Origin: F23-D06 sp963603365
GTDB taxonomy: Bacteria; Bacteroidota; Bacteroidia; Bacteroidales; WCHB1-69
Length of the DNA: 64,000 bases
Assembly: GCA_963603365.1 (NCBI GenBank)
Contig: CAVCMI010000015.1
Span: 62,001 to 126,000 of the forward strand
Reading direction: 5' to 3'
Position 1 is the stretch's first letter. Every line of letters begins with the position of its first letter. Below the pieces are notes generated by a model. It was given only the letters and a program-made list of their open reading frames with translations, searched no databases and was not told the origin of the DNA. The translations under genes and the position numbers were made by a program. Positions 63,026-64,000 of this stretch are shown here, in pieces.

Positions 63026-64000
63026 ATGAAAGACAACGAATTTGCTGAGGATGCTCTTGTGATTTCCGGAGCCAGGGAAAACAATCTGAAGAACATTTCC
63101 ATAACCATACCGCAGCAGAAATTGGTTGTCGTCACGGGATTGAGCGGCAGCGGCAAGTCATCGCTTGCGTTCGACACCATCTATGCGGAAGGGCAGCGAC
63201 GCTATATGGAGACTTTCTCCTCGTATGCGCGCCAATTCATCGGGAGCGTTGAGCATCCCGACGTGGACAAGATTTCAGGGCTGAACCCTGTAATATCCAT
63301 CGAGCAGAAGACCGTCAACAAGAACCCTCGCTCAACAGTAGGCACCATCACGGAAGTGTATGATTTCCTGCGTCTTCTTTATGCCCGCGTAGCCGATGCC
63401 TACTCTTACAACACGCAAGAGAAGATGGTTCACTACTCTGAGCCCGAGTTGGTAAACCTCATCCTCTCCCGTTACGAGGAGCGACCCGTCACCCTGTTGG
63501 CTCCGGTCATAAAGCGCAGAAAAGGGCATTACCGCGAGTTGTTCGAAAACCTCCGGAAACAAGGCTTTACCCGCGTCCGCATTGACGGCGTCATCCGCAA
63601 ACTGCTCCTCAACATGCAAGTTGACCGCTACAAGACACACGACATCGAGCTTGTTGTTGACTCTTTGAAAGTCACGCAGTTTTCAAAGACGCGTGTCAGC
63701 AACAGCATCCACCTTGCCATGAAATACGGCAAGGGGGCGGCCATGGTGCTGGACAACGACTCAGGAGAGGTCAAGAATTTCAGCAGGTTCCTGATGTGCC
63801 CCACAACCGGCATCTCCTATCCGGAGCCGGAGCCAAACACCTTTTCGTTCAACTCTCCCTACGGCGCTTGCGAGCATTGCGGAGGCTTGGGCTCCATTTC
63901 CGAAATAGACATCGGGAAGATCATCCCCGACTCCTCGAAGTCCATAAAGCAAGGCGGCATCGTCATCATCGGGGAATACAAGAACACGCCGCTGTTCAGA
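63026..64000 (+). CDS. uvrA: UvrABC excinuclease subunit UvrA (5' part, runs off the window)
   Basis: First 325 codons; the reading frame is open to the last base. ATG 63026, then ISGARENNLKNIS and Walker A GLSGSGKSS, SYARQFIGSVEHPDVD, EQKTVNKNPRSTVGT. UvrA is the DNA-damage sensor ATPase of nucleotide excision repair. The first zinc module has Cys258, Thr261, Cys282 and Cys285, whereas E. coli has a Cys in the second position, so only three cysteines are present in this part. Own promoter; divergent from prfA. Confidence 0.95.
   Translation, partial: MKDNEFAEDALVISGARENNLKNISITIPQQKLVVVTGLSGSGKSSLAFDTIYAEGQRRYMETFSSYARQFIGSVEHPDVDKISGLNPVISIEQKTVNKNPRSTVGTITEVYDFLRLLYARVADAYSYNTQEKMVHYSEPELVNLILSRYEERPVTLLAPVIKRRKGHYRELFENLRKQGFTRVRIDGVIRKLLLNMQVDRYKTHDIELVVDSLKVTQFSKTRVSNSIHLAMKYGKGAAMVLDNDSGEVKNFSRFLMCPTTGISYPEPEPNTFSFNSPYGACEHCGGLGSISEIDIGKIIPDSSKSIKQGGIVIIGEYKNTPLFR

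Overview
The window is a chromosomal segment from a member of Bacteroidetes, most likely order Bacteroidales. The promoter -7 boxes are of the TAnnTTTG type rather than sigma-70. Two secreted proteins end in type IX secretion (T9SS) type A sorting domains, and a PorE-like T9SS protein is present. A C10 cysteine peptidase, a carboxypeptidase-regulatory TonB receptor, Bacteroidetes-style RecB/AddA and LptC proteins, and an alanine-rich long ribosomal protein S16 all fit. I cannot name a genus. No insertion sequence, prophage, CRISPR array or rRNA operon is visible, and the genes look like a stable core chromosome.

Layout. 1-3,006 (minus): secE, trmB and an MsbA-like ABC exporter. 3,013-14,394 (minus): one transcription unit for a 3,737-residue secreted modular protein, with its own promoter and a strong terminator. 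14,636-18,960 (minus): proS, mazG and a PorE-like OmpA/PD40/TPR protein. 18,908-24,217 (plus): four envelope genes led by a lipoprotein with a recently duplicated in-frame repeat. 24,277-27,788 (minus): udk, tRNA-Gln(CTG), a T9SS-targeted C10 peptidase and a four-helix-bundle protein. 28,104-31,138 (plus): purE, rimO and hydF, overlapping convergently a pseudo-peptidase/propeller/beta-barrel gene (minus, to 34,246). 34,277-39,572 (plus): rpsP, rimM, a DUF4878 lipoprotein, a YiiX-like hydrolase, a DUF4340-like protein, ribD and a YigZ/IMPACT protein. 39,569-43,662 (minus): coaX, an outer-membrane protein, a TPR protein and lptC. 43,709-44,935 (plus): an M20 amidohydrolase. 44,952-47,195 (minus): truA and a beta-helix lipoprotein. 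47,207-58,099 (plus): a dual-ATPase peptide ABC protein, a DoxX-thioredoxin fusion, an EnvC-like protein, engB, a META-domain lipoprotein, a small lipoprotein, an MltF-like transglycosylase, purD and a TonB receptor. 58,193-61,850 (plus): tRNA-Asp(GTC) and an AddA/RecB-like helicase-nuclease. 61,855-62,967 (minus): prfA. 62,990-64,000 (plus): the 5' part of uvrA.

How the genes work together. Housekeeping functions (translation: secE, trmB, proS, tRNAs, rpsP, rimM, rimO, prfA, truA, engB; purine, riboflavin, CoA and nucleotide metabolism; DNA repair) are interleaved with envelope biogenesis (LptC, EnvC-like, MltF-like, several outer-membrane barrels, at least six lipoproteins) and with T9SS cargo. 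The most unusual elements are the giant cysteine-framed T9SS protein beside a PorE-like gene, the repeat lipoprotein with its three partner genes, the barrel protein carrying an apparently dead peptidase domain, and several compact or crossing promoter arrangements. All functional statements come from reading motifs by eye. No database search was run.
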